NCBI RefSeq assembly: GCF_009745975.1
Contig: NZ_WHOL01000121.1
Span: 124,001-188,000, forward strand
Origin: Actinokineospora pegani
GTDB lineage: Bacteria; Actinomycetota; Actinomycetes; Mycobacteriales; Pseudonocardiaceae
DNA length: 64,000 nucleotides
Reading direction: 5' to 3'
The notes beneath the pieces were generated by a model. The model ran no database searches. It was not told the origin of the DNA and worked only from the letters and a program-made list of their open reading frames with translations. The position numbers and the translations under genes were made by a program. Each line of letters opens with the position of its first letter. The first letter of the stretch is position 1. Positions 8,801 to 15,948 of the stretch are shown one piece after another.

Positions 8801-9304
8801 TCAGCGCATCTTGCGACGCCAGTGCTCCTGGATGACCCGCCACCTGGTGAGGTTGTGCCGGGCGTCGGCCAGGGCGTCGTGGGCGTCCGCCGGGGGTGAG
8901 GGCAGCGCGGGTTTGCCGACGTCGTCCCAGCGCTGGCGCAGGTCCCGGGTGAAGCGGGGGATGGCGCGGGGCAGGGCGGGCATCGCACCCCAGAGCTGGC
9001 CGATGGCGACGTGGTCGTAGGCGCCGAACCAGGCCCAGAGCTCGATCTTGTCCCGGTTCGAGGTGCCCTCGGTGAGGAACTCCAGCAGGGTGCTGCGGAT
9101 GGCCGCGCGGTCGCGCCAGGCCTGGTCGGCGGGGGATGGGAGCTTGTCCAGGACGTTGGCGCGCACCCAGGGGCCCGCCCGGTCGGGGTCGAACTCGGTG
9201 GAGACGGCGTAGTACTCGCGGCCGTCCTCGTCCACGACGCCGATGGAGACCAGGTCGATGGTCCGGCCGTCCTCGATGAACTCGGTGTCGTAGAAGAAAC
9301 GCAT
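8801..9304 (-). CDS. 3'-exoribonuclease, DEDDh family (Rv2179c-like)
   Basis: A 167-residue nuclease. The N-terminus MRFFYDTEFIEDG gives the DEDD motif I Asp/Glu pair, KIELWAWFGAYDH the second block, and HDALADARHNL the terminal DxH..D block. Length and the DTEFIEDG start match M. tuberculosis Rv2179c, a 3'-5' exoribonuclease (polyadenylate-specific exoribonuclease AS). It would trim single-stranded RNA overhangs. It converges on the PepSY gene with 15 bases between stops, and lies 26 bases downstream of the acyltransferase, so the two minus-strand genes probably form a transcript. Confidence 0.88.
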   Translation of the reverse strand: MRFFYDTEFIEDGRTIDLVSIGVVDEDGREYYAVSTEFDPDRAGPWVRANVLDKLPSPADQAWRDRAAIRSTLLEFLTEGTSNRDKIELWAWFGAYDHVAIGQLWGAMPALPRAIPRFTRDLRQRWDDVGKPALPSPPADAHDALADARHNLTRWRVIQEHWRRKMR

Positions 9305-9330
9305 CCGTTCAGCCTAGATCAGCGGGCCGG

Positions 9331-10056
9331 TCAGCCCGCCTCGGACCGGGGGAGGCGGTCGAGCTCGCGGGCGTCCTCGACGCCGAACTCCTTGGCCTTG
9401 GCGGCGTAGACGTCGACGTACTCCTGGCCGGAGAGCTCCATCAGCGCGTACATGACCTCGTCGGTGATGGAGCGCTCGACGAACCGGTCGCCCTGCAGGC
9501 CCTCGTAGCGGGAGAAGTCCATCGGCGGGCCGACCTTGATCCGGATGGGGTAGGGCCGCCACATCTTGGAGCCGATCGGGTTGGCCTTGTCGGTGCCGAA
9601 CATGGCCACCGGGACGACCGGGACGCCCGCCTCCAGCGCGATGCGGGCCACGCCGGTCTTGCCCTTGAACAGCCTGCCGTCCGGCGAGCGGGTGCCCTCC
9701 GGGTAGATGCCCATGACCTTGCCCTCGCGCAGCAGCCGCACGCCGGTCTCCAGCGCGGCCTGGGAGGCCGAGCCGCCGGAGCGGTCGATGGGGATCTGGC
9801 CGACGCCGGTGAAGAACCACCTCTTGACCGCGCCCTTGACGCCGGGCGCGGTGAAGTACTCCATCTTCGCCGGGAAGGTGACCCTGCGGTCGATCATCAG
9901 CGGCAGGAAGAACGAGTCGGACACGGCGAGGTGGTTGCTGGCCAGCAGGACACCGCCGGTGGCCGGGATGTGCTCGGCCCCCTCGATCCTCGGGCGGAAG
10001 AACACGCGCAGCAGCGGCCCCAGGAAGACGTGTTTCATCCACCAGTAGAACAACAC
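9331..10056 (-). CDS. plsC: 1-acylglycerol-3-phosphate acyltransferase (PlsC)
   Basis: A 241-residue acyltransferase of the PlsC/LPLAT family that makes phosphatidic acid from lysophosphatidic acid at the membrane. NHLAVSDSFFLP is a variant of the HxxxxD catalytic motif, with His-to-Asp spacing kept. IYPEGTRSPDGRLFKGKTG is the substrate-phosphate binding motif. A hydrophobic N-terminus (FYWWMKHVFLGPLLRVFF) gives membrane association. I choose GTG 10056 (GGGAG just upstream); an in-frame opening further upstream has no homology-like content. The M. tuberculosis counterpart by neighbourhood is Rv2182c. Confidence 0.88.
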   Translation of the reverse strand: MLFYWWMKHVFLGPLLRVFFRPRIEGAEHIPATGGVLLASNHLAVSDSFFLPLMIDRRVTFPAKMEYFTAPGVKGAVKRWFFTGVGQIPIDRSGGSASQAALETGVRLLREGKVMGIYPEGTRSPDGRLFKGKTGVARIALEAGVPVVPVAMFGTDKANPIGSKMWRPYPIRIKVGPPMDFSRYEGLQGDRFVERSITDEVMYALMELSGQEYVDVYAAKAKEFGVEDARELDRLPRSEAG

Positions 10057-10253
10057 GCTCTCCCGTCTCCGTGATCTCCCCGAGCCCCGAGGGTACGAAG
10101 CAGGCCCGACCCGCACAACGCGCTGTGGGCCACAGCAGTTGTCCACAGCTCGGTGCAACGCGCCGCACGCTGCCCGCGATCCATGCGACGATGGCTGCGG
10201 GTGCGAGCATACCCGCGCCCTGATCATAGGAGCCTTGAACCGAGGAGGCCGGG

Positions 10254-11021
10254 TTGCCGTCGGTGGCTGGCGCGGAGGCGTTCGCGCACGAGGGGACGAC
10301 CGGGGTCGGTGTCCTGCTCAGCCACGGGTTCACCGGTTCGCCGGTGAGCATGCGCCCGTGGGCGGACAGGATGGTCGAGGAGGGGCACAGCGTGCGGCTG
10401 CCGCTGCTGCCCGGCCACGGCACGCACTGGCGGGAGATGAACGGCACGACGTGGCCGCAGTGGTACAGCGCGCTGGAGACCGCCCTGGGCGAGCTGCGCG
10501 CCTCCTGCGACGCGGTGTTCGTCTTCGGCCTCTCGATGGGCGGCACACTCGCCCTCCGGTTGGCCCAGAGCCATCCCGACATCGCCGGGCTGGTGCTGGT
10601 CAACCCGTCGGTGATGTCCTCGCGCAAGGAGCTGCGGGTGGTCGGCCCGCTGTCGCGGGTGCTGGCCTCGGTGGCCGCGATCGGCGACGACATCGCCAAA
10701 CCGGGGGTGAGCGAGCAGGCGTACCCGCGAACCCCGTTGCGCGCGCTGGCCAGCCTCGCCAAGCTGTGGGTGACGGTGCGCGGGGACCTGCCCAAGGTCA
10801 CCCAGCCCTTGCTGCTGCTGCGCTCAGCGGTCGACCACGTCGTCGAGCCGGAGAACTCGGCGATCGTGCTGGCCGAGGTGTCCAGCGCGGACGTCGCCGA
10901 GGTCGTGTTGGCCAACAGCTACCACGTGGCCACGCTGGACCACGACGCACCGGTGATCTTCGACCGGAGCGCCGAGTTCGTCCGGCGGGTGCGTGCCGAG
11001 CGGGCGGGAGACGGGGTGTGA
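10254..11021 (+). CDS. Alpha/beta hydrolase, carboxylesterase/monoacylglycerol lipase-like
   Basis: A 255-residue serine hydrolase. LLSHGFTGSP is the oxyanion strand, GLSMGG holds the nucleophilic serine, SAVDHVVEP the acid, and SYHVATLDHDAP the histidine, matching Est30-type carboxylesterases and bacterial monoglyceride lipases. The start is TTG 10254, supported by GAGGAGG five bases upstream. It ends in GTGA shared with the next gene, so the two are translationally coupled. Lipid-ester hydrolysis in the cytosol is likely. It stands divergently next to the PlsC gene, suggesting lipid turnover. Confidence 0.88.
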   Translation: MPSVAGAEAFAHEGTTGVGVLLSHGFTGSPVSMRPWADRMVEEGHSVRLPLLPGHGTHWREMNGTTWPQWYSALETALGELRASCDAVFVFGLSMGGTLALRLAQSHPDIAGLVLVNPSVMSSRKELRVVGPLSRVLASVAAIGDDIAKPGVSEQAYPRTPLRALASLAKLWVTVRGDLPKVTQPLLLLRSAVDHVVEPENSAIVLAEVSSADVAEVVLANSYHVATLDHDAPVIFDRSAEFVRRVRAERAGDGV

Positions 11022-11488
11022 CCAGGGGTCGTGCCGGCGGTGGACCAGAGGACTTCGACGCCGCCTTCGCCGAGATCGTCGCGGACCTGCGCCGCGAGGG
11101 CGTCGGGCTGAACCCGCCGTCCGAGGCCGAGGTGACCCGCGAGCGCGCCGAGTCGGCAGCCGACGCCGAGGACCCACCCCCACCCCAGCCCAAGCCCCCC
11201 GCCTCGACGTGGCGCGCCCACGAGACCGACATCGATTGGTCCGACGACAACGAGACAGAGCACTACGAGCCCCCCGAACCTCCCCCGCTCCCCAAGCTCC
11301 ACCCGATCAGCGTCGCCGCCATCGCCGCGATCGTCGTCGGAGTGGCACTCCTGGTCCTGACCTCCTGGCTCATCCCAGTCGTCTGGACCCCCGTAGGCCT
11401 GGCCTGCCTGGCCACAGGCGTAGGCACCCTCCTACTCCGCTCCCGCCGCTCCCCCCGCAACGACGACGACAACGGCGCCCAGGTCTAG
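11018..11488 (+). CDS. Small membrane protein with proline/acid-rich cytosolic part
   Basis: A 156-residue protein starting at GTG 11018 inside the GTGA that ends the upstream hydrolase gene. Residues 1-90 are charged and Pro-rich (FAEIVADLRREGV, DPPPPQPKPP, DIDWSDDNE), followed by two hydrophobic helices at about 98-120 and 122-142 and a short Arg/Asp tail. Proteins of this shape follow the hydrolase in related actinobacteria (the Rv2183c position), but I recognise no functional domain. The 188-base region beyond it up to the convergent glucokinase is C-rich and holds no recognisable element. Confidence 0.7.
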   Translation: MTRGRAGGGPEDFDAAFAEIVADLRREGVGLNPPSEAEVTRERAESAADAEDPPPPQPKPPASTWRAHETDIDWSDDNETEHYEPPEPPPLPKLHPISVAAIAAIVVGVALLVLTSWLIPVVWTPVGLACLATGVGTLLLRSRRSPRNDDDNGAQV

Positions 11489-11676
11489 CCCCCAGCCCCA
11501 CCCACTCAGCTTCACACCCAACCCCCGCAACCCAGCGCCCCACCACGACACCACACCCCACAGAACAAGCCGGTCATCCCTGGGCCTAGACCCAGTCCTG
11601 GCCGCTTGTAGCTCTACGAGACCGGTGTCAAGGGACAGGCCCCACCAGCCACAGCGGGCCCAGAGGCAGCCCCATC

Positions 11677-12618
11677 TCACACTTCAGCAGCCAACGCAGC
11701 AGCCCCCACCAGCCCCGCGTCATCCCCGAGATGCGCCGCCCGCAACCGCAACAACGGCCGATGCCCCCCACCGGTCACCAACCGGTGGTACCGGTCTCGC
11801 GCGTCATCGAGGAACAACGGCGCCGACTCCCCCACACCACCCCCCAGGACCACCAAATCCGGGTCATAGACATCCGCGACAAGCGCGAGCCCCACCGCCA
11901 GCCACTCCGCCATCTCCCCCACAGCCGCCAACGCCACCGCATCCCCCTCCCGCGCCGCGGCAGCGACCTGGCGCCCGGTGATCCGCCCCGGGTCCCCGGC
12001 AGCCTCCCTGGCCAGCACCGAACTCCGCGCCCCCGGCGCCGCGAGCAGGTCGACAGCGGTCGAAGCCAGCGCCGTGCCGCTGCAATAGCGCTCCCAGCAC
12101 CCGGCCTTCCCGCACTCGCACGGCCGACCCCCCGGCACCAGCGGTAGGTGCCCCAATTCCGGCGCGACCCCGTGCGCCCCCCGGTACAGCACCCCGTCGA
12201 CCATCAACGCCGCGCCGATCCCCGTCCCCAGCGCCAACAACAACCCCACACCCGCCCCGCGCAACGCCCCGAACCGGTGCTCAGCCACCCCGGCCGCGTT
12301 CGCGTCGTGCTCCAGCACCACCGGTAACCCCAACCGGGCCGAGATCCGGTCGGCCACCGGCGCCGACCGCCAGGCCAGGTGCGGGGCGAACAGCACGGTA
12401 CGCCGGTCAGTCCCGATGAACCCCGCGACGGCCAGTCCCACGGCCGACACCGGGTGCCGCTCCAGCAACTCCCCCACCACCGAGCAGATGGCGTCTTCCA
12501 GAGCCGCCTCGTCAGCAGGCGTGCTGCCCCGGGCGGTGTCCAGGACCGTGCCGTGCTCGTCGACGACACCCGCGCGGATGCTGGTGCCACCCACGTCGAC
12601 GCCGATGGTCCGGGTCAC
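11677..12618 (-). CDS. glk: ROK-family glucokinase
   Basis: A 313-residue ROK sugar kinase. DVGGTSIRAG near the start is the phosphate-binding loop, EHDANAAGVAE carries the catalytic aspartate, and ELGHLPLVPGG plus CECGKAGCWE give the ROK zinc site (His-Cys-Cys-Cys). It phosphorylates glucose with ATP, and in actinomycetes this family also takes part in carbon catabolite repression. Start GTG 12618 overlaps the stop of the upstream small gene by 4 nt. The arrangement (SRPBCC, ArsA, small protein, glucokinase) corresponds to the SCO2126-SCO2127 neighbourhood of Streptomyces, where the gene upstream of glkA influences glucose repression. Confidence 0.88.
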   Translation of the reverse strand: MTRTIGVDVGGTSIRAGVVDEHGTVLDTARGSTPADEAALEDAICSVVGELLERHPVSAVGLAVAGFIGTDRRTVLFAPHLAWRSAPVADRISARLGLPVVLEHDANAAGVAEHRFGALRGAGVGLLLALGTGIGAALMVDGVLYRGAHGVAPELGHLPLVPGGRPCECGKAGCWERYCSGTALASTAVDLLAAPGARSSVLAREAAGDPGRITGRQVAAAAREGDAVALAAVGEMAEWLAVGLALVADVYDPDLVVLGGGVGESAPLFLDDARDRYHRLVTGGGHRPLLRLRAAHLGDDAGLVGAAALAAEV

Positions 12619-12995
12619 GGCGCCGGGGGGCGGCGACGCACGGGGATGCGCTGCACGCGCTCCGAGGTCTCGCGGTCGGCAGGCGGTTCGGGGCGGAAGC
12701 CGGGCATGTGCGGCGGGCCCGGCTCCCAGCGGTCGGCCAGGACCGCGCGCAGCAGGGCGACGATGTCGGCCAGGCGCTCCAGCGTCGTGGCGGCCAGGGC
12801 GTTGGGCTCGCCGCGCAGCAGGGCGATCACCGCGCACACCGGGCAGCTGTCGCAGATGGGCGAGCGCTCACCGTGCTCGTCGTGCGCGCTGGCGGCGACG
12901 CGGTCCAGCCACGGGCCCGCCTGTTCGGCGACGGCGGCCAGCAGCAGGGCCAGCTCGTCGGTGAGGCGGGACCCCGGGTCCTGCGCGGTGGTCAC
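12615..12995 (-). CDS. DUF5304-like small protein coupled to glucokinase
   Basis: A 126-residue mostly helical protein (LTDELALLLAAVAEQAGPWLDRVA) with a central CDSCPVC pair of cysteine doublets that could bind zinc, then LERLADIVALLRAVL and a Pro-rich basic tail. Start GTG 12995 has GGGGGAGGAAAGG upstream and overlaps the end of the ArsA-like gene; its stop overlaps the start of the glucokinase. It occupies the place of Streptomyces SCO2127. Biochemical function unknown; co-translation with both neighbours argues for a shared pathway. Confidence 0.72.
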   Translation of the reverse strand: MTTAQDPGSRLTDELALLLAAVAEQAGPWLDRVAASAHDEHGERSPICDSCPVCAVIALLRGEPNALAATTLERLADIVALLRAVLADRWEPGPPHMPGFRPEPPADRETSERVQRIPVRRRPPAP

Positions 12996-14152
12996 GGCCT
13001 TTCCTCCCCCGGTGTGAACCGGACGACCAGCCCGGTGTGGTCGGCCTCGGCGTCGAGCACCCGGTGGCGGTGCAGCAGCGGCGGCAGCGCCACCAGCCTG
13101 CGCGAGCCGTCGACGGTGATCGCGAGGTCGTCGCCGACCCGGGCCAGGTCGAGGCCGGAGCCGTCGGTCAGCGGCAGGGCGACGGTGAGCAGCAGGTCGG
13201 CGCCGTCCTCGCGCACGGCCAGCAGCGGGGCGCCCGGCGGGGTCGCCCGGCGCAGCGGGTCGTCGTCGCCGTAGAGGTCGTCGGCGAGGGCGACCAGCGC
13301 CGGGGCGCCGACCGGCTCGGCGGCGCGGTGCTCGACGCGGTGCACCGGCAGCGTCGTGGCGGCCTCGAGTTCGGCGAGCACGGCGTCCTGCTCGGCGCGG
13401 CGCACGCGCATCCAGTTCGCGGCCGGACCGCGCCACCGGCTGGACTTGGGCACCAGCCGGTTGGCCACCAGCGAGTCGACGTGCACGCCGCGCAGCGCCA
13501 GGGCGCCCAGCGTGCGGCGGGTCTCGGCGACGACGACGCGCTCCGGGGTCAGCACCAGCCGCACGGTGGTGGTGTCGGGGTCGGTGAGCAGGGCGCGCAG
13601 CTCGGTGAGGTGCGTGGCCAGCGAGCGCACCGACTCGGCCACCGAGCGGACCTCGCCGCCCGCGAGCAGGCCCCTGGGGCCGCCCAGCGCCCGGTCGAGG
13701 TAGCCGGAGACGGCCTCGGGCAGCGACAGCAGGCGCAGCGTCTCGGCGGTGGGGCCGCAGTCGACGACCACGGCCGACCAGGGGCCCGCGGCGGCCAGCC
13801 GGGCCACCTCCGACAGCGCCAGCAGCTCGTCGACGCCGGGCAGCACCGTCAGCTCCTCGGCGTCGAGGGCGTCCAGGCCGGTCCGGGCGAGCAAGGCGCG
13901 CAACGACTTGCGCAGCACCGGCCAGGAGCGGTCGGCCAGCACCCGCGCGTCGATGTGCGCGGCGAACAGCGCCCTGTCCACTTCGGACGGATCAGGGCCG
14001 AGCGCGGCGCCGTAGGCGTCGGCCAGCGAGTGCGCCGGGTCGGTGGACACGACGAGGGTCTTGGCGCCGCGCACGGCCAGCCGGGCCGCCGTGGCCGCGG
14101 CCAGGGTGGTCTTGCCGACCCCGCCCTTGCCGGTGAACAGGAGTATCCGCAC
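12992..14152 (-). CDS. ArsA/GET3-family ATPase
   Basis: A 386-residue deviant Walker ATPase: FTGKGGVGKTTLAAATAA at residues 6-23, STDPAHSLADAYG as switch I, and VVDCGPTAETLRLLSLP as switch II. A C-terminal beta-rich segment (about 305-375, LLLTVALPLTDG) resembles the HSP20-like extension found in actinobacterial ArsA homologues. No CxxxC arsenite site is seen, so arsenite transport is unlikely; a client-handling role is inferred. It corresponds to Rv2184c by position. The stop overlaps the next gene (GTGA), and the SRPBCC gene lies 9 bases upstream. Confidence 0.85.
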   Translation of the reverse strand: MRILLFTGKGGVGKTTLAAATAARLAVRGAKTLVVSTDPAHSLADAYGAALGPDPSEVDRALFAAHIDARVLADRSWPVLRKSLRALLARTGLDALDAEELTVLPGVDELLALSEVARLAAAGPWSAVVVDCGPTAETLRLLSLPEAVSGYLDRALGGPRGLLAGGEVRSVAESVRSLATHLTELRALLTDPDTTTVRLVLTPERVVVAETRRTLGALALRGVHVDSLVANRLVPKSSRWRGPAANWMRVRRAEQDAVLAELEAATTLPVHRVEHRAAEPVGAPALVALADDLYGDDDPLRRATPPGAPLLAVREDGADLLLTVALPLTDGSGLDLARVGDDLAITVDGSRRLVALPPLLHRHRVLDAEADHTGLVVRFTPGEERP

Positions 14153-14161
14153 CGCCGCCGC

Positions 14162-14599
14162 TCAGCCCCGCTCGACGCGCCGCTTGAGCTCCTTGAGCGC
14201 GGTGTCCATGATCATCTTTTCGGCCTTGCGCCGGAACAGGCCGATCATCGGCACCGCGAGCTGCACCGACAGCGTGTAGACCACCTCGGTGGACGCGCCC
14301 GCGGGGCGCAGCTCGTAGCGGCCCTTCTGTGCCTTCTGCATCTGGCCCTTGACCAGGTCCCAGTCGACGGCGAGCCCGTCGCCCGCCCAGGAGTAGGCCA
14401 GGGTGTAGACGTCCTTGATCGGACCGGCGTCGAGGGTGAAGGTCACCTGCTCGCCGCGGCCGTCGGCGTCGGTGGACAGGATCTCCGCGGCCTTCACCGC
14501 GCCCGTCCACTCCGGGTACGCCGCGAAGTCCGCGATCACCGCCATGACGGCCTCGGGCGCAGCGTCAACGGTGATGGACTGTGTGGACTCGTCGGCCAT
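14162..14599 (-). CDS. SRPBCC (polyketide cyclase/START-like) protein
   Basis: A 145-residue SRPBCC-fold protein. ITVDAAPEAVMAVIADFAAYPEW is the classic N-terminal strand-helix, and the C-terminal helix FRRKAEKMIMDTALKELKRRVE closes the hydrophobic pocket. The family binds lipids or other hydrophobic ligands. Position corresponds to Rv2185c. ATG 14599 is chosen over an upstream opening because the motif begins immediately after it. It precedes the ArsA-like ATPase by 9 bases; pairing of an SRPBCC protein with an ArsA ATPase recurs across actinobacteria, consistent with handling of a hydrophobic client. Confidence 0.85.
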   Translation of the reverse strand: MADESTQSITVDAAPEAVMAVIADFAAYPEWTGAVKAAEILSTDADGRGEQVTFTLDAGPIKDVYTLAYSWAGDGLAVDWDLVKGQMQKAQKGRYELRPAGASTEVVYTLSVQLAVPMIGLFRRKAEKMIMDTALKELKRRVERG

Positions 14600-14653
14600 G
14601 ACAACGCAGGCTACCCGGTCAGCCGCACCCCGGCCGGGGCCCGTCCACAACAC

Positions 14654-15442
14654 TCACCAGCGCAACACGTACGGGCGCTCGGTCCGCTGAAAGTGCCCCA
14701 CGTTGACGCACTCGGTCCCCCGGTAGCGCAGCCGCGGCGCCAGCGGCTGGTGCACGTGCCCGAACAGCGACCACCTCGGCCGCTGCCGCTGGATCAGCCC
14801 CACCAGCGCCGCCGAGCCCAGCTCCGCCCGGCGCGCCACGACATCGTAGGTCAGCTCGGGGATGGCGGGTGGCACGTGCGTGCACAGCACCTCGACCCGC
14901 TTCAGCGCGGCCACCGAGGTGGCGAAGTCCTCCGGGGTGCGCAGGTAGGGGCGAAACGCCGAGCCGCGCCGGGGCGTGATGCCCTCGGGCAGCACCGTGC
15001 CGCCCGCGAACCCGAACCGCAGCCCGCCGATCTCGACGACCTCGCCGTCGAGGAAGCGCAGCCCGGCGCGGGCGAACTCCGGCCACAGGTCCGGGGTGTC
15101 GACGTTGCCGGGGGTGGCGTAGGTGGGGGTGGGCAGCGCGGCGAACAGGGTCGCGTACTGCTCGCGCACGGCCTCCTCGACCAGCTCGCGCGGATTGGCC
15201 AGGCCCGCCCACAGCTCCCGGGCGTACCCGGCGGCGGCCAGGTGCGAGCGCTGCCTGCGCATCTCGGCGTAGACGCCGACCTTCGCCGCGCCGAAGACCC
15301 GGCCCATGATCCCGCCGCCGTGGTCGTGGTAGTCGACGAAGTCGATGAGGTCGCCCAACACGACGAGCGCGTCGGCGCCGTCCCCAGCCCTGGCCAGCGC
15401 GTCGGCGTTGCCGTGCACGTCGGAGACCACATGAACCCGCAC
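14654..15442 (-). CDS. Calcineurin-like metallophosphoesterase
   Basis: A 262-residue phosphoesterase with the metal-binding motifs in order: DVHGN (residues 8-12), GDLIDF (30-35), GNVDT (about 112), THVPP (about 190) and GHVHQP (about 228). It would hydrolyse a phosphomonoester or diester using two metals; the substrate is unknown. Start is GTG 15442. It sits 55 bases upstream of the SRPBCC gene start and 10 bases downstream of another SRPBCC gene, so all minus-strand genes from 15832 down to 11677 may be one transcription unit. A metallophosphoesterase is found at the same place in Streptomyces. Confidence 0.85.
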   Translation of the reverse strand: MRVHVVSDVHGNADALARAGDGADALVVLGDLIDFVDYHDHGGGIMGRVFGAAKVGVYAEMRRQRSHLAAAGYARELWAGLANPRELVEEAVREQYATLFAALPTPTYATPGNVDTPDLWPEFARAGLRFLDGEVVEIGGLRFGFAGGTVLPEGITPRRGSAFRPYLRTPEDFATSVAALKRVEVLCTHVPPAIPELTYDVVARRAELGSAALVGLIQRQRPRWSLFGHVHQPLAPRLRYRGTECVNVGHFQRTERPYVLRW

Positions 15443-15451
15443 GGTCTCAGC

Positions 15452-15832
15452 CTAACGGGGGGTCGGGGGCTCCCCGGGGGCGCGACCGTCCTCCAGGACG
15501 GCCTTGAGCCCCAGCCCCACCGCCTTGGCCGCCAACTGGCGGGCGCGCCGCTCGCGCTCCCCCGCCCTGTCGTCGGCGGGGGCAGGCAGGTCGGCGCGCA
15601 GGAAGTAGTGCAGCAGGGTGCCGTCGAGGACCGGCTCCAGCCAGACCTCCATCGTCCCGGTCAACGGCCCCGCCACGGTCCAGCGGACGCCCTCCTCGCC
15701 CCGGTCGGCGTAGGCGGCCAGCCGCAGGTCGGGCCAGAGGCGGCGCCAAGCGGCCGGGTCGGCGAAGACGGCCGCGACGGTGGCGGGGGGCGCGACGATG
15801 AAGGTCTCGTCCACGACGTCGACATGGGGCAC
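15452..15832 (-). CDS. SRPBCC family protein
   Basis: A 126-residue second SRPBCC protein: VDVVDETFIVAPPATVAAVFADPAAWRRLWPDL is the family start, LTGTMEVWLEPVLDGTLLHYFLRAD the central sheet, and a basic helix ERERRARQLAAKAVGLGLK the C-terminal helix; a Pro-rich tail follows. It heads the minus-strand run. Promoter elements must lie in the 116 bases between its ATG and the divergent ligase gene. Corresponds to Rv2186c only by position, so homology is uncertain. Confidence 0.78.
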   Translation of the reverse strand: MPHVDVVDETFIVAPPATVAAVFADPAAWRRLWPDLRLAAYADRGEEGVRWTVAGPLTGTMEVWLEPVLDGTLLHYFLRADLPAPADDRAGERERRARQLAAKAVGLGLKAVLEDGRAPGEPPTPR

Positions 15833-15948
15833 GGGGACAGCTTGGCACGGGCCGGGTTCCCCGGGGGCGGCGGCCGGGCTAGGTTTGGGGGCGGTCCCGG
15901 CGCTGCCGGGAAGCCCCCCAGCACGTCCAGAACCCCGGGGAGGTCCGC

